The notes beneath the pieces were generated by a model. That model worked only from the letters and a program-made list of their open reading frames with translations. It did not search any database and was not told the origin of the DNA. From the NCBI RefSeq assembly GCF_000814825.1, contig NZ_CP009302.1, positions 1,736,001-1,800,000 of the forward strand: a stretch of DNA of 64,000 bases. Direction: 5' to 3'. This document shows positions 7,018 through 15,544 of the stretch, piece after piece (within the stretch, counting starts at the first letter, position 1; every line of letters starts with the position of its first letter). The translations under genes were made by a program, and so were the position numbers. Source of the DNA: Berryella intestinalis. GTDB taxonomy: Bacteria; Actinomycetota; Coriobacteriia; Coriobacteriales; Eggerthellaceae.

Positions 7018-9591
7018 ATGGCTTTCAAGGGCTTAAGGTTCGCCGTGTCCGAAGTGAAGAACAACATGTCGGGCGGCGTCATGAAGGTCGTGATCGCAGC
7101 CATCGGCGTGATCCCGCTGCTGTACGGGGCGCTGTACCTCTACGCGTTCATGGACCCCTACAAAACCCTCGACACCGTGCCCGTCGCCGTGGTCATCGAG
7201 GACCGGGGAGCCGTCATCGACGGCGAGCAGCGCAACGTCGGACAGCAGGTCAAAGAGCGCCTTCAAGATTCCGACGAGGGATTCCAATGGAACTTCGTCG
7301 ATGCGAACGAGGCCGAGCGGGGGCTTGAGGACGGCGCCTACTACATGGTCGCCACCATCCCGTCCGACTTCACTGAAAAGATAGCCACAGCCGAAACCGA
7401 CGAGCCCGAGCGCGCCAGCATGCTGGTAACTTACAACGAGGCCACCAACATGCTGGCCTCCCAGCTGGGATCGAGCGCCTGGAAGCAGGTGCGCAGCCAG
7501 GTGAGCGAGGCCGTGGTGCAGGAGTATTGGGAAACCGCCTACGGCAGCATCAACAGCGGGGCCGACGATCTGGGGCAAGCCGTGGACGGGGCCCGGCAGA
7601 TCGCAGACGGGGCCGAGACCGCGCAGGACGGGGCCGACCAGCTTTCCGACGGGGCCTTCACCCTGCGCACCGCCCTCGGAACGCTGGCAGACGGCCTGAG
7701 CACCCTGTCTTCGGGCGCAAGCGAACTGAAGGGCGCGACGAGCTCGCTCGTCGCGGGAACGTCCAAGCTCCAAAGCGGCGCCGACCAGCTTTCCAGCGGA
7801 GCGGGCCAAGTCGCCTCGGGAGCCAGCCAACTGAAGAGCCAGGGCACCGAAAAGATAGCGAACGGCGCCGATCAGCTGAGGACGCAGGGCACCGCGCCCC
7901 TATCCTCCGGAGCAGACCAGCTGCGGGAGGCCACCGCGGCCCTTCCCACATCCGACCAGGTTGCGCAGCTGCAAGCTGCGGACAACCAGCTCAAAGAGGG
8001 GCTGTCGTCCCTATCGGCCAAGGTGGGGACGTCCTCCGACACCGACTCGACCACCCTGTTCGGCGGCGTCAACCAGCTGGCAAGCGGAGCCCAGCAGGTA
8101 TCTTCCGGAGCCGACCAGCTGAAGGGCGGCGCCGACGCGCTGGTGGCCGGCATCGGATCGTCCGGGGATTCCGGCACGTCCACGCTCTACGGGCTGAGCA
8201 ACAGCGAGTCCGCAGCCATCGACGCGGCGCTTGCGACCTTGCAGGGCTCGGGCAACACCGATGCCGCCACCCAGCAGGCCATCGCCTACCTCAAGGGAGC
8301 GCAGCAGGCGGCGTCGGGAGTGAGGACCGCCGAGGGAAGGATCGCCGCCGGTGCAGCCGGGCTGCAATCGGGGCTGAACGGTCTTTCCTCCGGAGCCGGC
8401 AACCTCTCCCAGGGCCTGGTGTCGCTGCAGACGAACATGAACCTGCTCTCGGATGCGGCAGGGCAGCTGAAAGGCGGATACGATACGCTTTCTAGCACGG
8501 TGTCCCCCCTGATCACAGGAGCGCCCGCCCTGAAAAGCGCTATCGGCCAGTTGGCAAGCGGGGCGAGCCAGGTCGATGCCAAGATGCAGGCCCTCGCACA
8601 GGGAGCCGGCGAGGTCGACGCGAACATGCAGTCCCTCGTTTCGGGAAGCCGCCAGGTGGCAGACGGTGCCGACAGCGCCGCCGCGGGCGCAAGCGAGCTG
8701 GTCGGCGGAGCAGTGAAGCTCGATGACGGGGCCGCCAAGCTGGCTAACGGCGCGCAAACCGCCGCCGACGGATCAGGCAAGGCCGAAGACGGAGCCGCGA
8801 CCCTAGCCGAAAACGAGCTGAAGCTCGCAGACGGCCTGGGAGACCTGACGGACGGATCGAGCGAGCTGGCGTCGGCGCTGGCCGATGCGCAGGACTCGAT
8901 GCGCATCGACAACGTGCAGGCGCGCTCGGAGATGATGAGCTCGCCGGTCGAGCTCGACGAGAGCCGCTACACCGACGTGCTGAACTACGGGACCGGCTTC
9001 GCGCCCTACTTCATCTCGCTTGCTCTGTGGGTTGGCGCGCTCATGGTGGGCTTCATCTTCAAGCCGCTGAACAACCGCCTCATCCTCTCGGGAGCTCATC
9101 CGGTCATGGTCGCGTTCTCCAGCTTCATGCCCTTGGCGGTCATGGCCATCATCCAGGCGCTCCTGTTGCTGGCGACCCTGCAGTTCGGCCTGCGCCTCCA
9201 GATCGACAACGTCGCGGCGTTCTACCTGATCGGGATCTTGGTCGCCCTGGTGTTCGCAGCGCTCATGCAGCTCATCTTCGCGGCTCTCAAAGTGCCGGGG
9301 CGCGTCGTGGCCATCGTCTTCCTCATGCTGCAGCTCACCAGCGCGGCGGGAACCTTCCCCATCGAGATGACGCCGCCGTTCTTCCAGGCCATCAGCCCGT
9401 TCATGCCCATGACGTACTCGGTCGCATCGCTGCGCCAGGCCATGGCCGGCCTCGACACCGCCGCCATGCTGGGCGCCGCCGCCGTCCTTGCGGGGATCGG
9501 CATCGCCAGCTTCGCGGGAACCGTGCTGGTCGCGCGGGCCAAGCGCAACGTGACCATGACCGACCTCCATCCCGCCATATCGCTTAGTTAG
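7018..9591 (+). CDS. YhgE/Pip family ABC-2 type membrane protein with long repeat region
   Basis: 857 residues. One N-terminal transmembrane helix (about 18-42), a large extracytoplasmic region, and about five helices at the C-terminus (about 665-845) give the YhgE/Pip layout. Residues about 190-635 are dozens of short repeats of the type (S/D)GAxxLxxG, with many Gln, Ser and Ala, likely a long helical or coiled stalk. Pip proteins are known as phage receptors in lactic acid bacteria and as ESX/type VII-like accessories in Firmicutes; role here unknown. ATG 7018-7020 is preferred because AAAGGAGC lies 8 nt upstream. It is co-transcribed with the ATPase and, probably, the TetR gene. Confidence 0.85.
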   Translation: MAFKGLRFAVSEVKNNMSGGVMKVVIAAIGVIPLLYGALYLYAFMDPYKTLDTVPVAVVIEDRGAVIDGEQRNVGQQVKERLQDSDEGFQWNFVDANEAERGLEDGAYYMVATIPSDFTEKIATAETDEPERASMLVTYNEATNMLASQLGSSAWKQVRSQVSEAVVQEYWETAYGSINSGADDLGQAVDGARQIADGAETAQDGADQLSDGAFTLRTALGTLADGLSTLSSGASELKGATSSLVAGTSKLQSGADQLSSGAGQVASGASQLKSQGTEKIANGADQLRTQGTAPLSSGADQLREATAALPTSDQVAQLQAADNQLKEGLSSLSAKVGTSSDTDSTTLFGGVNQLASGAQQVSSGADQLKGGADALVAGIGSSGDSGTSTLYGLSNSESAAIDAALATLQGSGNTDAATQQAIAYLKGAQQAASGVRTAEGRIAAGAAGLQSGLNGLSSGAGNLSQGLVSLQTNMNLLSDAAGQLKGGYDTLSSTVSPLITGAPALKSAIGQLASGASQVDAKMQALAQGAGEVDANMQSLVSGSRQVADGADSAAAGASELVGGAVKLDDGAAKLANGAQTAADGSGKAEDGAATLAENELKLADGLGDLTDGSSELASALADAQDSMRIDNVQARSEMMSSPVELDESRYTDVLNYGTGFAPYFISLALWVGALMVGFIFKPLNNRLILSGAHPVMVAFSSFMPLAVMAIIQALLLLATLQFGLRLQIDNVAAFYLIGILVALVFAALMQLIFAALKVPGRVVAIVFLMLQLTSAAGTFPIEMTPPFFQAISPFMPMTYSVASLRQAMAGLDTAAMLGAAAVLAGIGIASFAGTVLVARAKRNVTMTDLHPAISLS

Positions 9592-9612
9592 AATCTCGGC
9601 TAGAATGAGCGC

Positions 9613-10203
9613 ATGATGATGAAGAAATCCGAACAGACCAGAGGGCGGCTTCTCGAAGCCGCCCTGCGCGTGATAAGCCGCAAGGGCTACAGCGCCGCCA
9701 CCGTCGACGAGATCGTCAAGGAAGCGGGCGTGTCCAAGGGCGTCGCCTACTACCACTTCAAAAGCAAAGAGGATATCGGGAGCAGCATCCTCGCCATCCG
9801 CACCGAGCAGATCTTCGAAGAGCTGAAGTCGTGCGCGGGCGAGAAGGATGCGGCCGGGGCGCTGGCCGCCATGCTGGGCAAGTTCGTCGACATCGCCTTC
9901 GACGACCGCTCGTTCACCCGCTTCCTCATGAACGAGCTGTGGCGCGAAGGGCGCACCTGGTCGAACGACATGCGGCAGAAGATCGAGGCGATCATCGAGC
10001 TTCTGGCCGAACAGGTCGAGCGCGGCAAAGCCGACGGGCTGTTCCGGGAATCCCTCGATCCCGCCTTCGTGGCGAACGGCATCCTGGGGCTCATCATCAC
10101 CGACACCCTGTACGCCACCGGCCCCGACGGCGAGCCGACCGTGTCGAAAGACCAGTTCCGCGCCCGCATCTCCGACTTCGTCAGCCACGCGCTCCTCAAG
10201 TAG
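9613..10203 (+). CDS. TetR/AcrR family transcriptional regulator
   Basis: 196 residues. Residues 8-55 are a TetR helix-turn-helix: TRGRLLEAALRVISRKGYSAATVDEIVKEAGVSKG with AYYHFKSKEDI following. The C-terminal ligand domain is all-helical. Three tandem ATG codons begin the frame; the first is used here. It begins 21 nt after the YhgE-like gene on the same strand, so it is likely co-transcribed and represses its own operon through the palindrome at 6234-6247. The ligand is unknown. Confidence 0.9.
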   Translation: MMMKKSEQTRGRLLEAALRVISRKGYSAATVDEIVKEAGVSKGVAYYHFKSKEDIGSSILAIRTEQIFEELKSCAGEKDAAGALAAMLGKFVDIAFDDRSFTRFLMNELWREGRTWSNDMRQKIEAIIELLAEQVERGKADGLFRESLDPAFVANGILGLIITDTLYATGPDGEPTVSKDQFRARISDFVSHALLK

Positions 10204-10315
10204 GAAAGGCTTCCCCCAAGAGCAACGCCCGCTCGCCGCATCCACGCGCACCCGCGCCCCGCTCGAAGGCGCGCCGCACTCGGGCAGGGCGCATGCCCAG
10301 CGCCCCGAGCGGACG

Positions 10316-11152
10316 CTACCCCTCGTCCCCGAAATCAAGCACGAGCGGAGCGTGGTTGCGCCGCGCCTCGACGGGCGGCAGCTCCATCCAGTCGTCGCCG
10401 TACATGATGGAGAGATGGCGCTCTGGATCGGCCGGCCCGAAGAACTCGCATCCCTCGAACGGGATGGGGGCGACACGCCCGAACCCCTCGGCGGGCAGGG
10501 CGATCGAAGGCCATGCGAGGGCGACGTACTCGCTTCCCGGCGATTCGGTTCCGCGCGCCGCCTCGCGCTCGAACCGCTCGACGAGGCGGCGGTGGTCGCA
10601 CGCAAGCCCCAGGACCGTATGCGCAACCCGGCAGGCCGCCTTTTCAGCAGTGCCGAGGAGCCCCGTGTGCGGAACCCCGACGCGGCCCGAATGCAGCAGG
10701 TACAGCTCGCTTTGCAGCGCTCGGCACCGTGCGCGCTGGCGGCGGGCGACCCCGGGGTCGGAATGCATGACGTCGTAGGGGAAAATGTCGATGAATATAC
10801 CCTGGTCGAAGCCGGCATCAAGCGTCTCTTGGGTATGGAAGCGCGTTCCCGTTCGGCAAACCTTGCCGAACATGCCCGCCTGCTGTGCGCACGTGCGGGG
10901 GTCGGACACCGCATAGCGCTCCCCCAGCGCCCGGGGCGCCACCTCCATGAAGCGCTCGTAGTCGGCGCGCGACATCCCCAGGTCGATGTCGTCGTCCCAC
11001 GGAATGAAACCCCCGTGGCGCACCGCACCCAGAAGCGTTCCGCTGTCGAGGAAGTACGCGATCCCCTCGGCACGGCACACGCGGTCGATATCCTTCAGCA
11101 TCTCCAGCTGGAAAAGCTGGAGCCTGCGCAGCGTCTCCGGATCGTAGCTCAT
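10316..11152 (-). CDS. LicD family phosphotransferase (first copy)
   Basis: 278 residues. The LicD/fukutin nucleotidyltransferase-type motif GTLLGAVRHGGFIPWDDDID lies at residues 38-57, with the metal-binding aspartates at its end, and YGDDWMELPP occurs near the C-terminus. LicD enzymes transfer phosphocholine or related phospho-substituents to cell-surface glycans. The start overlaps the stop of the upstream glycosyltransferase by ATGA, so the two are coupled. It is the last gene of the leftward glycan cluster. The actual donor (CDP-choline, CDP-ribitol or other) cannot be read from sequence; no choline uptake or licA/licC genes are nearby. Confidence 0.88.
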   Translation of the reverse strand: MSYDPETLRRLQLFQLEMLKDIDRVCRAEGIAYFLDSGTLLGAVRHGGFIPWDDDIDLGMSRADYERFMEVAPRALGERYAVSDPRTCAQQAGMFGKVCRTGTRFHTQETLDAGFDQGIFIDIFPYDVMHSDPGVARRQRARCRALQSELYLLHSGRVGVPHTGLLGTAEKAACRVAHTVLGLACDHRRLVERFEREAARGTESPGSEYVALAWPSIALPAEGFGRVAPIPFEGCEFFGPADPERHLSIMYGDDWMELPPVEARRNHAPLVLDFGDEG

Positions 11153-12291
11153 GCTCGCCCATCCTCCGTCGGTTCCATAGATTCGCCTGCCAATCTGCGG
11201 TAATACTCTTCAAGCCACGCCGCGGTGCGCACGATGTCGAATCCCGCCGCGCGCACCGCCTGCACCCCGGACGCGCGTTCGAGGGGGTGCTCGAGCGCGC
11301 AGACCATGGCGTCGGCCCACGCCTGCGGGCCCTGCGCCAGATCGAGCCTGGTCGCGATGCGGCCGTCCATCACCGACAGCTCCGGCACGCCGGTCGACAG
11401 CAGCGCAGGCACGCCCGCGGCCTGCGCTTCGATGGCCGACATGGCCAAACCCTCGGACAGCGAGGGGAACACGAACAGGTCGAACGCCTTCTGCAGACGC
11501 GCCACGTCGTCGGTCACGCCCCAGAACACCACGTCGTCTGCGCATCCGCTTTGCACCGCATGCGCCCTCACCTCGTCTTCCAGCGCACCACGACCCACCA
11601 GCACCAGCAGGGCCTCGGGCACGCGCCGTCTGAACCGCGCGAAGGCCTCGATCAGAAAGCGATGGTTCTTCACCGGGTCGAAGCGCCCCACATGGCCCAC
11701 CACGACGCGATCCGCCCAGCCCAGCTCGTCTTTGACCGCTGCGTGGCCGCGCTCGTCGCACTGAAACGCCGCCACATCGATCGCGTTTCTCAGCACAGAG
11801 AACCGATCCCCTTCGACCACCGCGCGACCGAACCGGTCGATCCCCGCTTCGAGCGAGCACGCGAGAAACCCGTCGGCCTGAAACCTCACGGGAAGCGACA
11901 GCACGCGGAACAGCGCTTCGGTCGGGGAAAGGGGGAAATGCCGCGCGTGGCTGTGCGCGATGGCGATCTTGCCCGCCCGACGAGCCTCGGGCAGGTAGAT
12001 GAGCGCGCTGCTTCCGATGTGCCCATGGACGATCGCATGCTCGGGATGCCGATCGAGGAAGCCGCGGCACGCCTTGCGGTACGCCCGCGCATTGGCCACC
12101 GTGAAGCGCGGCAGCTCCCGGAACACCGAGCCGCCCAGGTCGGCAATCTCTTCGTCGTAATCGCAGGCGCGCTGCTCGTGGACGAGGAAGTCGAACTGGA
12201 TCCGATCGCGATCGATCGCGCGGTACAGGTTCATGATCATGGTTTCGGCACCACCGCGATCCATAGCGCCGATCACCTGGAGAACACGCAT
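11149..12291 (-). CDS. GT4-type glycosyltransferase
   Basis: 380 residues, GT-B fold. The N-terminus MRVLQVIGAMDRGGAETMIMNLYR is typical of capsule and exopolysaccharide GT4 enzymes. HVGRFDPVKNHRFLIEAF marks the start of the C-terminal nucleotide-sugar domain, and PSLSEGLAMSAIEAQAAG carries the E-x7-E motif. ATG 12289-12291 is preceded by AGGAAGG. It starts 67 nt after the flippase stop and overlaps the first licD gene by four bases, so it belongs to the same operon. Donor and acceptor sugars are unknown. Confidence 0.88.
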   Translation of the reverse strand: MRVLQVIGAMDRGGAETMIMNLYRAIDRDRIQFDFLVHEQRACDYDEEIADLGGSVFRELPRFTVANARAYRKACRGFLDRHPEHAIVHGHIGSSALIYLPEARRAGKIAIAHSHARHFPLSPTEALFRVLSLPVRFQADGFLACSLEAGIDRFGRAVVEGDRFSVLRNAIDVAAFQCDERGHAAVKDELGWADRVVVGHVGRFDPVKNHRFLIEAFARFRRRVPEALLVLVGRGALEDEVRAHAVQSGCADDVVFWGVTDDVARLQKAFDLFVFPSLSEGLAMSAIEAQAAGVPALLSTGVPELSVMDGRIATRLDLAQGPQAWADAMVCALEHPLERASGVQAVRAAGFDIVRTAAWLEEYYRRLAGESMEPTEDGRA

Positions 12292-12358
12292 GTCGCACCT
12301 TCCTCGAATCAAACGGGCCCCGACGCGCCCGCACGACGGCAAGCCCTGGAGCCGGCCG

Positions 12359-13651
12359 CTACCGCCCTTCTTCGGAGCCGGCGGGGAACTTCCGCAGCTT
12401 TCGCACGATGAACAGCAGCAGCACCCCGGCACCCAGCGCGCAGGCGGCCATGCCCGCGAAGCTCACGCCGTTCATATCCCATATCCTGACGAACGGGTAG
12501 CTGAAAGCGGCGACCGACGCGAAGGCCACCAGGTTGCCGATCAGGTTCCCCCTGAAGTCACGCAGCGCGATGAGCAGGTCCCCGAAAAACCAGAGGAACG
12601 CCGTTGCCAGCGTGGCCGCAAGGATGGGCTGGAGCAGGTACACGTACGGCAGGATGCTCTCTCCGAACAGGAATTCGAGCAGCCAGGCCCCGGCCAGCGC
12701 CAGCGCAACCGAGCAGACGGCCGCCACGCCGACGATGCCGAGCGCCGTCCGCGCGAACAACTTCAGGAACCTCGCGCGCTTCCCGCCGAAATACAGCGCG
12801 GGGAACACATCGAGCAGGGGGCCGTACAGATAGTTCGCGCCCATCTGAACCACCAGCGCCAACGCCGCCACCGACGAGTAAACGCCCAAGGCGGCGTCCC
12901 CGGACAGGTACGACAGCATCTGCTTCGGAACGACGAACAGGGAGCCGGCCGCCAGAGCCGCAAGCGTGGCGGGAAAGGAGGTTTTCAGGAAGAAGAGCAT
13001 CTTGTCGCCGGTGAACCTGATCCGCACCGGCTCGAACCGGGACGTGCGCGGGATATCCCAGAACACGAGGACCGAAAACGCGGCGACGCCCATGGCAACG
13101 ATGGCCAGGTCGAGGTTCTGCGTGAGGTAGAACACCGCCGAGAAGGCCGCGAGCGTGGACACGCCCTGGAGGATGAACGACATCCCCGCGTAGTCGAGCC
13201 GCCGATGCTGCTGGTCGGTTCCGTGCAGCACGTCGATGACCAGGCCGACCGCCTTGAAGCAGTAGAACAGGGCGACGGTGGGCAGCGCGTACCACGAACA
13301 GGTGGCAGACGCGTAGACCATGCAGAGCACGAACGAGGCCGCCAGCATGACGATGCGGAATCCCAGGTATTCCGATAGATCGTTTTCCCTGTTCACATCT
13401 GAAATCTGGTAGGTTCCCATCTTGTAGTTCGCCAGCGTGCCGAACAATCCCACGACCGACATTGCAAGCGCCAGAAGACCCGCGGCGTCGTAACCGCCCG
13501 ACGAGAGGCGCACGACCAGCACGGTCACCAACCACTGGCAGGCCAGGTAGGTAAGCGAGCCGACCGAGTTCCACAGCATGTTCCCCTTCATGGACAGGGG
13601 GGGTATCGTTTCGGGAGCGGGCGCGCTGCGCCGGATACGGGGCGCCCTCAT
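12359..13651 (-). CDS. Polysaccharide flippase (Wzx/MATE-like)
   Basis: 430 residues with about 12 hydrophobic helices, beginning LWNSVGSLTYLACQWLVTVLVVRLSS, a typical O-antigen/teichoic flippase N-terminus. It would move a lipid-linked glycan across the cytoplasmic membrane. ATG 13649-13651 overlaps the stop of the second licD gene by ATGA and is preferred; an inner ATG at 13589-13591 follows a run of C on the mRNA and has no ribosome site. It lies in the middle of the glycan cluster. No Wzy polymerase was recognised nearby, although the DUF2142 protein is a multi-TM candidate for another late step. Confidence 0.85.
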   Translation of the reverse strand: MRAPRIRRSAPAPETIPPLSMKGNMLWNSVGSLTYLACQWLVTVLVVRLSSGGYDAAGLLALAMSVVGLFGTLANYKMGTYQISDVNRENDLSEYLGFRIVMLAASFVLCMVYASATCSWYALPTVALFYCFKAVGLVIDVLHGTDQQHRRLDYAGMSFILQGVSTLAAFSAVFYLTQNLDLAIVAMGVAAFSVLVFWDIPRTSRFEPVRIRFTGDKMLFFLKTSFPATLAALAAGSLFVVPKQMLSYLSGDAALGVYSSVAALALVVQMGANYLYGPLLDVFPALYFGGKRARFLKLFARTALGIVGVAAVCSVALALAGAWLLEFLFGESILPYVYLLQPILAATLATAFLWFFGDLLIALRDFRGNLIGNLVAFASVAAFSYPFVRIWDMNGVSFAGMAACALGAGVLLLFIVRKLRKFPAGSEEGR

Positions 13652-14448
13652 CGCGGCAACCGATACGCTTCGGCTACGTGCACGGCCCGGCGATCCTCGG
13701 GAGGAACCTGCCTCCAGTCGCCGTAATGCAAGGTCAGAAGCTCCTCGTATCCCACCGGCGCCGAAAGCGCGCGACCTTCGAATGAAAGCTCGACCGCCGA
13801 CGCGAACACCCGGTCGGGAACGGGGCGCGGCGGATACCCGTCGTCTACCAAGGCGGCCACGTACCCCGTATCCCGATCGCACGCGTCGCGGGCGACCTGG
13901 TCGATCAGGCGCGCGTACTTCACCGCATCGAGCCGATGGGCGATGGGGCACACGATGCGCTTGGCGGCCTTCGCCAGAAGCGACGAGCCCACGGAGGGGT
14001 CGGCCACGATGAACGACCTCGTCAGGGATAGGCGCGCGATGCGCTTGGACGCCCGCAGGTCCTCCGGGTCGACGCGGTCGAAGGGAAACACGTCGATCCA
14101 CACCCCGGTGCGGATGTCCTTGCGCGCGAAGTCCTCTTTCACGAGCGTGGTCGTATCGACGATCTTCGCGAACGGGTACACCGAGCGCCCGTCGCGGTAG
14201 AACGCCACGGAGAACCGCTCGCTCGAGCGCCAGCGATCGAACCCGTCGACGAGGCGCTCGTAGTCCTCCCTCATCATGATGACGTCGATATCGTCATCCC
14301 AGGGGATGAAGCCTTCGTGTCGGGCGGCGCCCAACAGGGTCCCGTACCCCAAGTAGTATCGAATTCCCTGCTCAGAGCATACGCGTACGAACTCGTCCAA
14401 GATTTCGAGCTCGATGCCCTTCACCTCTTCGACACCCAACGGCTCCAC
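13648..14448 (-). CDS. LicD family phosphotransferase (second copy)
   Basis: 266 residues, GTG start behind AGGAGGCGG. The motif YGTLLGAARHEGFIPWDDDID is at residues 35-55, and a C-terminal LHYGDWRQVPPEDRR matches LicD proteins. It is clearly paralogous to the other LicD in this cluster but differs through most of its length, so the two probably act on different acceptors or positions. It starts 10 nt after the DUF2304 gene and is coupled to the flippase by ATGA overlap. Confidence 0.88.
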   Translation of the reverse strand: MEPLGVEEVKGIELEILDEFVRVCSEQGIRYYLGYGTLLGAARHEGFIPWDDDIDVIMMREDYERLVDGFDRWRSSERFSVAFYRDGRSVYPFAKIVDTTTLVKEDFARKDIRTGVWIDVFPFDRVDPEDLRASKRIARLSLTRSFIVADPSVGSSLLAKAAKRIVCPIAHRLDAVKYARLIDQVARDACDRDTGYVAALVDDGYPPRPVPDRVFASAVELSFEGRALSAPVGYEELLTLHYGDWRQVPPEDRRAVHVAEAYRLPR

Positions 14449-14458
14449 GGTCCGCCTC

Positions 14459-14791
14459 CTACAGCTCTCGATCGCGCAGATCCCTCAGCGCGCGGTCCTG
14501 GGCGAGCTCGGCAACCTTCTTCTTCAGGCTGGACAGCTCCATGGTCGAATAGAACCCGCGCACCACCAGGATAGCGATAACGCACAGGAACACGAAATTA
14601 GAGGGGGACTCGATATCCAGCAAATCCGAGAAGAAGAACGCTATCTGCGGGAATACCGATAGGATGACCAGAGCCAATGCGAAGAAGAACCAAAACATCG
14701 CCTCGTCGACCTTCAGCTTCTCGTGGCGGATCTTGACGAGAATGAACGCGAACGTGAGGATGGCCCCCGTTACGAGCACGAAGACGAGCAT
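14459..14791 (-). CDS. DUF2304 small membrane protein
   Basis: 110 residues with three hydrophobic helices (about 2-20, 30-50, 62-82) and a charged coiled C-terminus (ELSSLKKKVAELAQDR...). DUF2304 proteins almost always accompany a GT2 polyprenyl-phosphate-type glycosyltransferase. Here the start overlaps the 3' end of such a gene by 22 bp, which fits a membrane-anchor or flippase-like partner. Its biochemical function is unknown. Confidence 0.8.
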   Translation of the reverse strand: MLVFVLVTGAILTFAFILVKIRHEKLKVDEAMFWFFFALALVILSVFPQIAFFFSDLLDIESPSNFVFLCVIAILVVRGFYSTMELSSLKKKVAELAQDRALRDLRDREL

Positions 14792-15498
14792 ATCTCCCCC
14801 TTCTTCCGAAACCACAGCACCAGCAGGATGGAGACGCCCATGCGCAGCATATAGGACACCGACTTCGTGAAGTTCAGGTAGCTCTCCCCGGCGATGCGCT
14901 CCCTCATCTCGACGGGAACCTCGCGCACCTCGAACCCGTTGCGCATGAGGTACGAAAGCGTGTCGGGTTCGGGCCCGAAATCGGAATCGCGCGCGAACAG
15001 GGGAACGACGCGGGCGCTGAACAGCCTCATGCCCGACGTCGGATCCTGGATCTTCTGCCCGGTGGTGAGCTTGATCATGGCCGTGATCAAGGTCGAGCCC
15101 ATCATGCGCGCGGAAAGCGGTTTCCTGCAGTTCACGAAGCGGGATCCCACCACGATATCGGCGCCGGTGCTCTCGGCGCACGCAACGAGGTCGGAAACGT
15201 AGGCCGCCGAATGCTGCCCGTCGGCGTCGAACTGGATGACGTAGTCGTAGGCCTGTTCGTGCGCATACTTCATGCCCGCCTGAAACGCCCCGGTCAGACC
15301 GAGGTTGATGGGAAGCGACAGCATCCGATAGCCGCGCTCCCGGCAGATCGACGCGGTCGCATCGCGCGAACCGTCGTTGACCACCAGGTAGTCGATATCG
15401 GACGCGTGCGCCTTGAGGTCCTCGATGGCAGAGACGATGCTGCCTTCCTCGTTGTAGGCCGGCACCAGCGCCAGCACGCGTTTTCTCAAATCAGCCAT
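14770..15498 (-). CDS. GT2 family glycosyltransferase, polyprenyl-phosphate sugar synthase type
   Basis: 242 residues, GT-A fold. VPAYNEEG (12-19), NDGSRD (41-46) and the D-x-D motif in FDADGQH (90-96) are the nucleotide-sugar and metal sites of the DPM/GtrB group. DPTSGMRLF and the late hydrophobic stretch MGVSILLVLWF fit a membrane-associated enzyme that charges a lipid phosphate with a sugar. ATG 15496-15498 is used; the ribosome site (GTAAGG) is modest. The partner DUF2304 gene overlaps its end. Confidence 0.88.
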   Translation of the reverse strand: MADLRKRVLALVPAYNEEGSIVSAIEDLKAHASDIDYLVVNDGSRDATASICRERGYRMLSLPINLGLTGAFQAGMKYAHEQAYDYVIQFDADGQHSAAYVSDLVACAESTGADIVVGSRFVNCRKPLSARMMGSTLITAMIKLTTGQKIQDPTSGMRLFSARVVPLFARDSDFGPEPDTLSYLMRNGFEVREVPVEMRERIAGESYLNFTKSVSYMLRMGVSILLVLWFRKKGEICSSSCS

Positions 15499-15544
15499 AC
15501 CCAACCTTACCAAACGACGGGCCCCGCCACCGAGGCGCGATCCG

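Noticed and set aside
10204-10315. Terminator between the TetR and licD genes
   Set aside because: GC-rich sequence with several imperfect complementary segments but no clean stem followed by T.
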